Below are positions 16,349-24,087 of a stretch of 64,000 bases of DNA, piece after piece. How positions within the stretch are numbered: position 1 is the stretch's first letter; each line of letters starts with the position of its first letter. Both the position numbers and the translations under genes were made by a program. Source of the DNA: Paenibacillus eucommiae (GTDB taxonomy: Bacteria > Bacillota > Bacilli > Paenibacillales > NBRC-103111); assembly GCF_017874215.1 (NCBI RefSeq), contig NZ_JAGGLB010000019.1, positions 62,001-126,000 of the forward strand. Reading direction: 5' to 3'. The notes under the pieces were generated by a model. That model saw only the letters and a list, made by a program, of their open reading frames with translations. It was not told the DNA's origin and ran no database searches.

Positions 16349-16795
16349 TTACAGACTGAATTCACCCGGATTTAAGTTCAAAGCCACGCAAATATCTCTG
16401 ACAACAGCCTGTTCATTTTTGTCAAAATCCCCATCCGCTGCTCCTATAGCACAGCAAACAGCTATAATAACACGGCCAACATCCGGTTTGCTGCTGAACT
16501 TGCTAATAATCTTAATCGCTTCCTGTTTACCGACAATTGGTGAGAACTCAAAGTTACCTGCAAAGTAATTGAAGCGGGCGATAACATCATTCACATTAAA
16601 CACCTTGAGCTCATCACTTCTGCTAATGTAACCAATCATTTTCTCTTTCTCGTCATTGCCGATACTGCCGTCAGCAGCTGCCACTATGGCACAACCAGCA
16701 ACAACAGCGTCCATGAAATCCTTGTTCTTAAATTTCTTAACTTGATCATTTAAACCTACCTTGGCATTATTAAACCACGTTTTAAAAGTACTCAT
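16349..16795 (-). CDS. terB: TerB-like tellurite resistance protein
   Basis: A 148-residue all-helical TerB domain. It shows the duplicated signature of acidic metal-binding helices: AIVAAADGSIGNDEKEKM (about 36-53) and CAIGAADGDFDKNEQAVV (about 114-131). TerB proteins bind divalent metal and associate with TerC at the membrane in enterobacterial systems. The start is the ATG at 16795, ten bases after AGGAGG; a GTG six bases earlier would lie too near the ribosome site. It is the promoter-proximal gene of the ter cluster. Confidence 0.92.
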   Translation of the reverse strand: MSTFKTWFNNAKVGLNDQVKKFKNKDFMDAVVAGCAIVAAADGSIGNDEKEKMIGYISRSDELKVFNVNDVIARFNYFAGNFEFSPIVGKQEAIKIISKFSSKPDVGRVIIAVCCAIGAADGDFDKNEQAVVRDICVALNLNPGEFSL

Positions 16796-16852
16796 TTGCA
16801 CTATTCCTCCTACGGTTATTTGAGAAAAATGATAGTTCTGCCTCTATATTGT

Positions 16853-16882
16853 AATATACGCTAAACCAGGTGGCTTTCACAA
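16853..16882 (-). promoter_or_regulatory. Candidate promoter of the ter cluster
   Basis: Minus strand TTGTGA (16877-16882), 18 nt, TATATT (16853-16858). A GCGTATATT stretch overlaps the -10, but no ECF -35 at correct spacing was found, so a sigma-A promoter is the simpler reading. Confidence 0.45.
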
Positions 16883-16969
16883 GTTTCGCCTCTAATCGCG
16901 ATTATTATACATCTAAACTAAGGCAACAAGCTATGTTATGTAACAAATTATAAAAAAAAATAGTAGAAC

Positions 16970-17845
16970 TTACTCTAATAACTTCATGAGACCCTTAAAC
17001 TCTAGTTCCTCAAACTTACTAACAACTTTGTCACGCTCCATCATCCATAAGCATTCTTCCAGGGCACAAGCAATTGGAACATCCAGGCGGATACGCGCCA
17101 GATCGCGACAAAGATGAAGCATGTCAAGCTCAGCCTCCAGCTTTGCTCTCACTCCCTTCGGCAGCGATTCAAGGTTTTCGAGAATCCCTTCGATCGACTC
17201 ATACTCAAGCAGCAGCTTTACTGCCGTTTTCTCCCCGATACCTTTCACTCCCGGATAGTTGTCCGCAGTATCTCCTGTTAAACCTTTAAGGTCTATAATT
17301 TGCTGAGGCGTTAAGCTTTTCTCTGTGTAGAGCGTGTCCAATGTATACACCATATAGTTGGATTGGCCCTTTTTCATAATGATTACTTCCGTGTTCTCGT
17401 TCACCAATTGCAGCATATCGTGATCACCGGTAAGAACCTGAACCTTGGTAAAGGGGCTGTATACACTAGCAAGTGTGCCGATGCAATCGTCTGCCTCATA
17501 ACCCACCAAGCCTACATTGGGAATATTAAAGCTGGCGGTTACTTCTTTCACTAGCTCGAACTGGGGAATAAGCTCTTCAGGCGCTTCACTGCGATTGGCC
17601 TTATAGGACAGGTATTTCTCCGTACGGAAAGTTGCTTTCCCCATATCCCAGCAGCAAACGACATGAGAAGGCTTGAAGGTCTCAATAGCATCCCACAAGT
17701 ATTTAACGAAGCCATATACAGCATTTGTTGGGACACCCGCACTCGTTCTCATAATATAGCCTCTGTAAGATGTGGCATAGTATCCGCGGAATAATAAAGC
17801 CATACCGTCAACAAGCAGTACGGAGCCACTGGATGATTCAGACAT
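16970..17845 (-). CDS. ypcP: 5'-3' exonuclease (YpcP-like, Pol I N-terminal-nuclease family)
   Basis: A 291-residue stand-alone relative of the 5' nuclease domain of DNA polymerase I, acting on flaps and RNA primers. Metal-ligand acidic residues appear in LLVDGMALLFRGYY (near the N-terminus), VCCWDMGKATFR, YEADDCIGTLA (about 118-128) and LTGDHDMLQLV. The helix-hairpin-helix region reads DLKGLTGDTADNYPGVKGIG. The ATG at 17845 follows TAAGGAGAG; an upstream TTG frame extension is not used. It has its own transcription unit next to the ter cluster. Close homology to B. subtilis YpcP/ExoR is likely. Confidence 0.92.
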   Translation of the reverse strand: MSESSSGSVLLVDGMALLFRGYYATSYRGYIMRTSAGVPTNAVYGFVKYLWDAIETFKPSHVVCCWDMGKATFRTEKYLSYKANRSEAPEELIPQFELVKEVTASFNIPNVGLVGYEADDCIGTLASVYSPFTKVQVLTGDHDMLQLVNENTEVIIMKKGQSNYMVYTLDTLYTEKSLTPQQIIDLKGLTGDTADNYPGVKGIGEKTAVKLLLEYESIEGILENLESLPKGVRAKLEAELDMLHLCRDLARIRLDVPIACALEECLWMMERDKVVSKFEELEFKGLMKLLE

Positions 17846-17888
17846 AGAAGATCTCTCCTTACTAACCAAGTATTGCCCTATTATATCA

Positions 17889-17935
17889 CAAAAGCTGCTC
17901 CCCTATCATAAAGAAGAAGGGAAGCAGCTTTCCTA
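17889..17935 (-). terminator. Terminator after the SsuE-like gene
   Basis: Minus strand AAAGCTGCTTCCC, loop, GGGGAGCAGCTTTT: a strong stem with a short T tail just after the stop at 17945. Confidence 0.85.
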
Positions 17936-17944
17936 TCATTTGAT

Positions 17945-18505
17945 TTATACGGATTGTCTGACGTATCGCTCGGTGTGCCATTTCACTTCCTGAACGAACA
18001 CGGCTAACGACTCTTCTAAACGCGCGGCAACTAATTCTTCAAGAATAGCTTCTCCTTGTTCACCCCAGGTTACTTCTTTATCAAGCACGTAGACACCTTG
18101 TAAAATATTTTGCGCACCCAATACCGAAAGGACCGGTTTAAGCGCATAATCAATAGCGAGCAAATGAGAGATGGTGCCCCCCACAGCCAGCGGAAGGACG
18201 ACTTTATGGACCAAGCCCTTTTGCGGCAAAAGATCGAGGAAAGCTTTCAAAACTCCTGTATAAGAAGCTTTGTAAACCGGTGTTGCGACAAACACCCCGT
18301 CCGCGTCTGCTACTTTGGCTACCGCTTCTACGATCGCTTCGCTGTCGAACTTGGCATGCAGCAGATCCTCAGCAGGCAGGTCGCGCACTTTAATCCATTC
18401 CACCTCTTGCCCGGCTTGCTTGAAACTATTTATAGCCAGTTCAATAACACCATGTAAACGCGAAGTAGCAGTTGGACTTCCGGAAATAACTACAATTTTA
18501 CCCAT
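17945..18505 (-). CDS. ssuE: NADPH-dependent FMN reductase, SsuE type
   Basis: A 186-residue flavodoxin-fold reductase that supplies FMNH2 to a partner monooxygenase, usually for sulfonate use. The N-terminal phosphate-binding loop is VISGSPTATSRLHGV (about 5-19). The segment ATPVYKASYTGVLKAFLDLLP (split between about 73 and 94) matches the SsuE branch, including its extra aromatic residue. Gly-rich LAVGGTISHLLA follows. No ssuD-like monooxygenase or transporter lies beside it, so its partner is elsewhere or it serves another flavin enzyme. A TATAAT-like -10 lies near 18531. Confidence 0.88.
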   Translation of the reverse strand: MGKIVVISGSPTATSRLHGVIELAINSFKQAGQEVEWIKVRDLPAEDLLHAKFDSEAIVEAVAKVADADGVFVATPVYKASYTGVLKAFLDLLPQKGLVHKVVLPLAVGGTISHLLAIDYALKPVLSVLGAQNILQGVYVLDKEVTWGEQGEAILEELVAARLEESLAVFVQEVKWHTERYVRQSV

Positions 18506-18633
18506 TTCTCTCCACTCTCCATTGTCTATTATATATCGTAATTTTTAAATTCATACTAGTTTACTTGGTATTATCTTAGCATGCTGTAAAAATACCGTCA
18601 ACCTTTTTTGCCCAGTGCTTGGCTGCCCTTGAT

Positions 18634-21600
18634 CTAGAAGAAATTCCAGCCCGGCAGCCAGCGCAGCCAGTAGGAGTAATCCTTCGGAATGACTTGCCCG
18701 GACAGGAGCGGATAAAAAATGATGAACATTAGCAGGACAGCGCCAAGATATATGTACCCCCATTTTCGGTTAGCCGGTCTTTTCTCCATAAAATTTTTAA
18801 GAAAATAGGTCAGGATCAAGATCATAAAAGGTACCATGGCAAAATAGTGATAAATAAAAGTGAGCCTCGGAATAAGCATCCATGGCAAATATTGCGAGCA
18901 ATAAGCAACCAAAAGCACGGCAAGCTGACGATTTTTTTTGCGGATAGCCACATAGAACGAGAGCAGCACAGCAATAAATCCAGGCCACCATATGAGCGGG
19001 TTACCGAATGAAATAATGCTGGAAAGCTTGCCTTCAGGCAGCATGTGACCTTGATAATACCAGATCGGCCTTATCATTAGCGGCCATTCAAACCATTTGG
19101 ATGAGAACGGGTGCTCCGCATGCAGATTTCTGTGATATTCATAGATATGCTTCTGATAGGTAATGACATCCTTCCATCCATGACCCGGACCCGGCACCAT
19201 CATGAAAGGAATATAAGACAAGAAGTAAATAATTGCAGGGACAATCACGAACATAACAATGCACCACAGCAAAGTAAGTATTGTATATTTCGGGAACCTG
19301 TTCACGATTCGCTGTAAATAGCCTCGTTCTGCCTCAGAAAGAACTGTAGAGACGGTTTCGGCCCGCACAGATGCCCCGGAAGAAGATTTGATCCCGGATC
19401 CCTCTTCTGCAGCAGGGAAAACCTCTACGACAGATTTATTCAAGCCGGATGCTCCCAACAAAGTTCGCCGGGCTTTCCGGTACTCTACAAATCGCTCGAT
19501 CAAGCTGAATAAAAGCAGTACGGCTAGCCCCAATCCACCATAGATGACGATCCACTTGGAGGCCGCTCCAATACCGAAAAACAACCCGGACAAGCTAAGC
19601 GGAACAAGCGTCTTCATCAGCGAGTCTCTATAAAAGCTGAGCGTAGTATAGCGGTACATGAAATAAAACATCAGCATAATGAAAAATACACCATATACAT
19701 CTATTGTAGCTATACGCGTCTGGGCAAAATGCATGAATTCAAAGGTCATCAGAAAAGCGGCAATGAAAGCATATTCGGATTTTCCAAACAGCCTCCTGGC
19801 AAAGAAATACATAATCGGAATCATGCCAACGCCGAATAATGTGCCCACGACTCTCCAGCCAAAAGGATTAAGCCCGAACAGCCAAATCCCGGCAGCTATA
19901 AATATTTTGCCCAGCGGGGGGTGTGTGCTCTCATAAGGTTCAATCTTCTGCAAATGCTCGTAAGCAGTGCGGGCATGATAAATTTCATCAAAGTAAGAGC
20001 CTTCCATAAAGCTTGGTGTATAAGGAACTACTTCGGGCTCATCAAAAACATGCTCAGGAATTCCTAATGTATCAGAGGAACTTTCCAATGGGGTTAGAGT
20101 CTGAATAGCCAGCGGTGCATCCGTATTGGCATCAAATATCCCCACTTCATGCAGGTAGAATCCCGGCTTGTCAGCAACGATTTTCACATATCGGGCTTCC
20201 AGCTTCGGTTCCTCTGTAACCCAGGTGAACACCTTCGTATGATCCGATTTGATTGTTTTCTGATCTTTCCACTCGATCTTGTCAGTGGAGAACCAGTAAG
20301 AATAAGTGCCTTCCCCTGTGCCGGCAAAGCTGTTGATCCTATTGATCGTATGCGGTGCTCCAAGATCGGCAATGATGGCTTCTCCAGTCACTGCAGGCTT
20401 CCAAGACGTTGTTGGAGCCTCATGACCGCCTAAACGGTATAGGGCAATGATCGTATATAGCACCACTAAGCCCGCCAAATACCAGCCATCTTTTTTCGTG
20501 AAAAATGAGTTGTTTTTCATAACACTTTGAGCCTCCGGAGCTGACTTGATTCTGAAGAGCTTCCATCCCAGCCAGCATGCATAGCCCAAAAGCAATACAT
20601 TGACAGCTGAAACGACCAGCATCAAGCTATCGTAGCGGGGGATATGATAGCTCTGATTCATACTATGAATCCAAACATCAGCCACATTAATCGAATTGGT
20701 CAGGCTGAATCCAAGAAAAAGCACCATGATGCGCCGGTCTTTTATATAGAGGAAGCTTGCTAAAGCAAGCAATAGCCCGTAATACAAATAGCGCTCATGC
20801 ATCTTGGTCGTACAGACGAACACTGCTGTGATAAACAAGAATGCAATATAAAGCAATGCTCCCGGCTTGGATTTACCTTTTACAAACAAATAACAACAGT
20901 AAAACAATGACGCCGCCATCATTACCCAGCCGATCAGCCCGTAAGAAATGCCCAGCACCGTCTCCGAATTCTTGATAAAGTTCCCTCCGAGAAGCGTCAA
21001 TAAATTGTAGGCATTCAATGAGGCATAAGGGTAAGAGGCTAGTGTGTTAAAATAAAGGCCAAACAACCATCCATAGCCTTTATCCAGGCTAAAGGGAAGC
21101 GTCACTAGAGCCATAGTCAAAGCGCCACTCAGTACACATTTTACAAATAGCTTCCAATCCTTGCGGCTCAAAACATCGATTAAGAGAAAGGGCCCAAACA
21201 ATAAAGCCTGCGGCTTGATTAAGATTGCGACTGCCAGCAAAATGGACGCTTGCACCAGCCTCCCTTTTTGCTGCAGCAGAAGTGCCCACAAAACAAAAAT
21301 CATAAAAAAGGCATCGACCTGTCCCCAAATAGCAGAGTTCACCAGAACGGCAGGATTGAATGCATACAAAGCAGCAATACCTAGGCACTGCAGCTTGTTA
21401 AAGCTGGCACGGCCCCACGCCATAGTGAAAAGCACATACGAAATTACCAGATCAGACAGCATAGCAGGCAGCTTGAATAAAATTAGTGATGCTCCTGAGC
21501 CCCACTGCAGGGCAAGTGTTTTATGTACCAAACCTACTACATACAGGACATACATATACCCTGGCGGGTAATCCATAAAATAATCCGGATTCCCATACAA

Positions 21601-21798
21601 GCCGGGCAATCCAATTGCAGTGGCATGATCGGCCCAGGCCATGAAAGTTTTAACATCCGTGTCATATCCCATCCAAATAGGGGCTAACGCAATACGCAGC
21701 CCCAATCCGATAAGAATGAGAATCCAAACACGACGAAAAGCCCAGTGCTTCTCATCGGTTCTAATTATCCGTGCATCTTGACTTACTAAGCTAAACAT
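18634..21798 (-). CDS. Large PMT-type glycosyltransferase (two membrane GT modules around a discoidin-like domain)
   Basis: A 1,054-residue polytopic membrane protein. The N-terminal module (about 1-450) has about ten hydrophobic helices and the GT-C feature MDYPPGYMYVLYVVG. A soluble insert (about 480-600) looks like an F5/8 discoidin-type carbohydrate-binding domain (EAIIADLGAPHTINRIN, RYVKIVADKPGF, HEVGIFD). The C-terminal module (about 610-1054) is a PMT-like (GT39) domain with the catalytic-type motif YFDEIYHARTAYEH and STHPPLGKIF. It should transfer sugar from a polyprenyl-phosphate donor to a surface acceptor. The ATG at 21798 follows AGAAGGAGAG; a frame extension to 21888 lacks support. 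The duplicated GT-C architecture is notable. Confidence 0.87.
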   Translation of the reverse strand: MFSLVSQDARIIRTDEKHWAFRRVWILILIGLGLRIALAPIWMGYDTDVKTFMAWADHATAIGLPGLYGNPDYFMDYPPGYMYVLYVVGLVHKTLALQWGSGASLILFKLPAMLSDLVISYVLFTMAWGRASFNKLQCLGIAALYAFNPAVLVNSAIWGQVDAFFMIFVLWALLLQQKGRLVQASILLAVAILIKPQALLFGPFLLIDVLSRKDWKLFVKCVLSGALTMALVTLPFSLDKGYGWLFGLYFNTLASYPYASLNAYNLLTLLGGNFIKNSETVLGISYGLIGWVMMAASLFYCCYLFVKGKSKPGALLYIAFLFITAVFVCTTKMHERYLYYGLLLALASFLYIKDRRIMVLFLGFSLTNSINVADVWIHSMNQSYHIPRYDSLMLVVSAVNVLLLGYACWLGWKLFRIKSAPEAQSVMKNNSFFTKKDGWYLAGLVVLYTIIALYRLGGHEAPTTSWKPAVTGEAIIADLGAPHTINRINSFAGTGEGTYSYWFSTDKIEWKDQKTIKSDHTKVFTWVTEEPKLEARYVKIVADKPGFYLHEVGIFDANTDAPLAIQTLTPLESSSDTLGIPEHVFDEPEVVPYTPSFMEGSYFDEIYHARTAYEHLQKIEPYESTHPPLGKIFIAAGIWLFGLNPFGWRVVGTLFGVGMIPIMYFFARRLFGKSEYAFIAAFLMTFEFMHFAQTRIATIDVYGVFFIMLMFYFMYRYTTLSFYRDSLMKTLVPLSLSGLFFGIGAASKWIVIYGGLGLAVLLLFSLIERFVEYRKARRTLLGASGLNKSVVEVFPAAEEGSGIKSSSGASVRAETVSTVLSEAERGYLQRIVNRFPKYTILTLLWCIVMFVIVPAIIYFLSYIPFMMVPGPGHGWKDVITYQKHIYEYHRNLHAEHPFSSKWFEWPLMIRPIWYYQGHMLPEGKLSSIISFGNPLIWWPGFIAVLLSFYVAIRKKNRQLAVLLVAYCSQYLPWMLIPRLTFIYHYFAMVPFMILILTYFLKNFMEKRPANRKWGYIYLGAVLLMFIIFYPLLSGQVIPKDYSYWLRWLPGWNFF

Positions 21799-21921
21799 TC
21801 CGAGCTCTCCTTCTCTCCAGACATGGCTATTCCCATTATACCTGCGACTTCCGCTGAAATACAGTATTGTTTGTTGAATGGGAATCAAGAGGGAAAATTC
21901 GAAGCTTTACAAGTCCATGCT

Positions 21922-22149
21922 TCAGTGCTTGGGCTCCATCTTCTCAATGCGGGCGCATATATCATGCAGCCACTCATAATCATGAGTCTGGGAAGCACAT
22001 AACGATAAATTCTCAAGCATAATCCGGTTCCATATATAGTTGGAATTTGCTTCCAAACAAAGAAGCAGTTCGTCTTGTTCGGCCTGGGTCAGCTCTCTGG
22101 CTTTACGTAAAGTCCAAAGCTCCGCCATGCGCTCATGTAAAGCCAGCAT
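21922..22149 (-). CDS. Small conserved-type hypothetical protein
   Basis: A 75-residue helical, Leu- and Glu-rich protein (LHERMAELWTLRKAREL, then two further helices), of a kind seen in Paenibacillus genomes without assigned function. It has three Cys but no CxxC motif. The ATG at 22149 follows AAAAGGAGGATAAGG. It is upstream of the PMT gene on the same strand. A palindrome ACGCC/GGCGT lies about 28 nt before the start codon. Confidence 0.72.
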   Translation of the reverse strand: MLALHERMAELWTLRKARELTQAEQDELLLCLEANSNYIWNRIMLENLSLCASQTHDYEWLHDICARIEKMEPKH

Positions 22150-22225
22150 GGGTTCCTTATCCTCCTTTTAAGAATAACGCCTTGCGGCGTCCTTTGATGT
22201 GCAAATTCGTGACGTTGGTGGTTGG

Positions 22226-22353
22226 GGGAGGGAATGGCTGTGGGCTCCAGCCGCTGTTAAAGATTTGTTCCCTTGAATGGTATACATGAGGAGGTAGGAA
22301 CAAATCTTTAAAGGCGGACGCTAACGCTCTTCCTCCCACAGCCATCCCCTCTC
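22226..22353. repeat. Long hairpin element, copy A
   Basis: An outer stem pairs ATGGCTGTGGG (22234-22244) with CCCACAGCCAT (22335-22345), extended outward by GGG/CCC. An inner stem pairs AAAGATTTGTTCC (22259-22271) with GGAACAAATCTTT (22297-22309), with CCGC/GCGG between. Copy B at 34367-34491 has the same inner stem and a differing but still paired outer stem. Confidence 0.75.
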
Positions 22354-22515
22354 TTTAGCTCCAATCGCACGAATCGCACGAGCACCAAGCCCAAACGGAC
22401 AGCCAGCAAGAGTTTTTCTCTGGGTTGGAGAAGATTTCCTAGCGGGCAAAGGCGCTGGGGAGGAAGAGCGATCGCTGCCCCGCACCAGTGCGAGCTGTTG
22501 AGCAAAGTTTGCTAC

Positions 22516-22704
22516 TTTACCGATGTTTTTCATCGTTAAAGCACCAGGTCGGCTCCTAATACTCACTTTAACTATGAAAAACATCGTTAAAATCCCTTTT
22601 ATCCATCCGGAGAGGCCCACCATCCTCTTTTAATGATGAAAATCATCATTAACGTGGCAGATTCACCTGAAAACCCTACCTTTAACGATCAAAAACATCG
22701 TTAA
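22516..22704. repeat. Palindrome cluster A (four units)
   Basis: Four imperfect palindromes of about 25 nt, at 22516-22540, 22567-22591, 22629-22652 and 22681-22704. Arms are variants of TTTAACGATG and CATCGTTAAA. The first has a TTTTT-type centre, the second to fourth AAAA-type. Spacers between units recur in clusters B and D. Confidence 0.85.
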
Positions 22705-22738
22705 GTGAAGCAGTACCACTCATAATCCCCTAATATGT

Positions 22739-22766
22739 AATAAAGACGCCTTGCGGCGTCTTTATT
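22739..22766. terminator. Perfect 12-bp hairpin, likely bidirectional terminator
   Basis: AATAAAGACGCC, loop TTGC, GGCGTCTTTATT. It lies downstream of the DGQHR gene pair on the minus strand and could end their transcript. Confidence 0.75.
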
Positions 22767-22788
22767 GTGCCTGGAGAGAGAGCCGGCT

Positions 22789-22866
22789 AATGCGATTCCA
22801 TCGCTTTGATGTCATGTGCCCCGAATGGATCAGGGGAAACAACACGACTTCAAAGACGTTCGCATT
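22789..22866. other. Multi-helix imperfect inverted structure downstream of the DGQHR genes
   Basis: Reading inward: AATGCGA/TCGCATT, CTTTGA/TCAAAG, GTC/GAC, GTG/CAC and CCCC/GGGG, with small bulges between. It ends 36 nt after the 22903 gene on the minus strand. It might be a structured 3' UTR, a small RNA or a DNA hairpin site; no family is recognised. Confidence 0.5.
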
Positions 22867-22902
22867 CGCTGTTCCAATCCATCTCCCTGACCCTCCCCCT
22901 GC

Positions 22903-24087
22903 TTAGGCAGGGGAAGCGGTTTTCTCTGAATGATCCATATCTGTGGAATCGGTGCCTTCTAGCAAGAAATGAACAAGCTTCGTATGCTTTTTCAATGACT
23001 TTTCATGGATAAGGTTGATCTTTCCATTGTCCAATGTTCCGAACACATAGATCAGTTCCTCATTGCTGTGGGTCCAGTCAAATCCATCCAGTACCTGCAG
23101 ACAACTGCTCCAATTCTCATTGTACACACCATCCTGGAACAAAAAGCGGCTTGCGTACAAAGCTATGCTTTCCTGCATAACCCGATTCGCCGTCGTAAAT
23201 TGGGCCAATCCGGGTTCCTCCGGCATCATAGGCAGCAGTGTGTAAAAGAATTGGTGCAAAATTTCCACATAAGTGGCAGGCTCTTGACGAATTTTACGCT
23301 GAAGCTCGTAGGAGGGCTGCATTTTACCTGAAAACAGCATGGTAGCCATAGCATACAGCCAACTAAAGCAAGTAAAGTTGCGGTTGAAGGATGTTAAGTT
23401 ACTGCGACGCTCTACCCCTGCAGCCTTCAAATAAACATTATGATCCACTACCTGCTGAATAACAAGATTCAACGGATCAATCGAATCGAACGAATGGCCA
23501 AGCTCCTTGCTCACAATTTGCACCTTGGAGTTGATATCGCCGAAAAGCTGCTGCTCCTCTTCCTCCGATAAACCGATATAGATTTGTACGGCCAGTTGTG
23601 TGTCCAAGAGGTCAAGCCTTCTCCGCTCCATTTGCTTGATTAAGCCTTCCGTTTGCTCAAGCTCTTGTGCTATCTCTTCTTGCTGGGGAAATCTGCGCTG
23701 CTTGATCTTGAGAATAGCTGCTTTCTTTTCAAAGCGCCGGACTTCCTTCTGCATTTGCTCATTTACATAACCAAGAGCGAGGATGCGATGCTGGCCGTCT
23801 AATATGCTAAGCTTGGAGCCATGGCGCAAGTAAAGATCGTCTGCCTCTTTGGCAAGCTGCTTAACCTCACGAAGAGAAAGGGTAACAGGTCCGAAAAAAA
23901 CATGATCAAGCTCCCGCTCCTGCAAGTAATTAGCAATTTTGCGCCGCTGCATAAGGCTTAGCTTTCTCTGAACCATAGGATCAATCGTTGTGTAATTTAA
24001 CAAATCCTGCACGCTAACAGCAACCGTCGCGAGTCCGAATTTGTCGCAAAACGGGTGAATAGTCATCTTGAGCTGTAATCCATCCAT
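22903..24087 (-). CDS. DGQHR-domain (DndB-like) protein, second of a pair
   Basis: A 394-residue protein with the DGQHR motif at residues 97-101 (KLSILDGQHRILALG) and a downstream QLFGDINSKVQIVSK segment, the pairing seen in DndB-type regulators of DNA phosphorothioation and related DGQHR proteins. A Glu/Gln/Arg-rich helical insert lies at about 110-160. No dndA, C, D or E gene lies in the window, so modification-linked function is unproven. Its ATG overlaps the upstream gene's stop (TAATG), which indicates coupled translation and probable partnership. The ribosome site lies within the preceding gene. Confidence 0.82.
   Translation of the reverse strand: MDGLQLKMTIHPFCDKFGLATVAVSVQDLLNYTTIDPMVQRKLSLMQRRKIANYLQERELDHVFFGPVTLSLREVKQLAKEADDLYLRHGSKLSILDGQHRILALGYVNEQMQKEVRRFEKKAAILKIKQRRFPQQEEIAQELEQTEGLIKQMERRRLDLLDTQLAVQIYIGLSEEEEQQLFGDINSKVQIVSKELGHSFDSIDPLNLVIQQVVDHNVYLKAAGVERRSNLTSFNRNFTCFSWLYAMATMLFSGKMQPSYELQRKIRQEPATYVEILHQFFYTLLPMMPEEPGLAQFTTANRVMQESIALYASRFLFQDGVYNENWSSCLQVLDGFDWTHSNEELIYVFGTLDNGKINLIHEKSLKKHTKLVHFLLEGTDSTDMDHSEKTASPA

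Larger units (their letters stand above)
22150..22902. repeat. Gene-free repeat-rich interval A
   Basis: This 750-nt stretch has no believable gene. It holds a long covarying hairpin (22226-22353), a palindrome cluster (22516-22704), a perfect terminator-type hairpin (22739-22766) and a multi-helix inverted structure (22789-22866). The palindrome ACGCCTTGCGGCGTC or nearly so occurs at both sides of the repeats, near 22178 and 22746. Confidence 0.7.

Noticed and set aside
16853..16900. SigW-type promoter before terB
   Set aside because: A CGTAT element exists, but the nearest AAAC- or TGAAA-like -35 sequences lie 13 or 22 nt away rather than 16-17.
22157..22345. Minus-strand frame of 62 codons beginning MAVGGRALASAFKDL
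   Set aside because: It lies inside the long hairpin element. A similar frame occurs in copy B (34266-34478), but the similarity comes from the repeated DNA, and the changes keep base pairing rather than protein sequence. It has no ribosome site.
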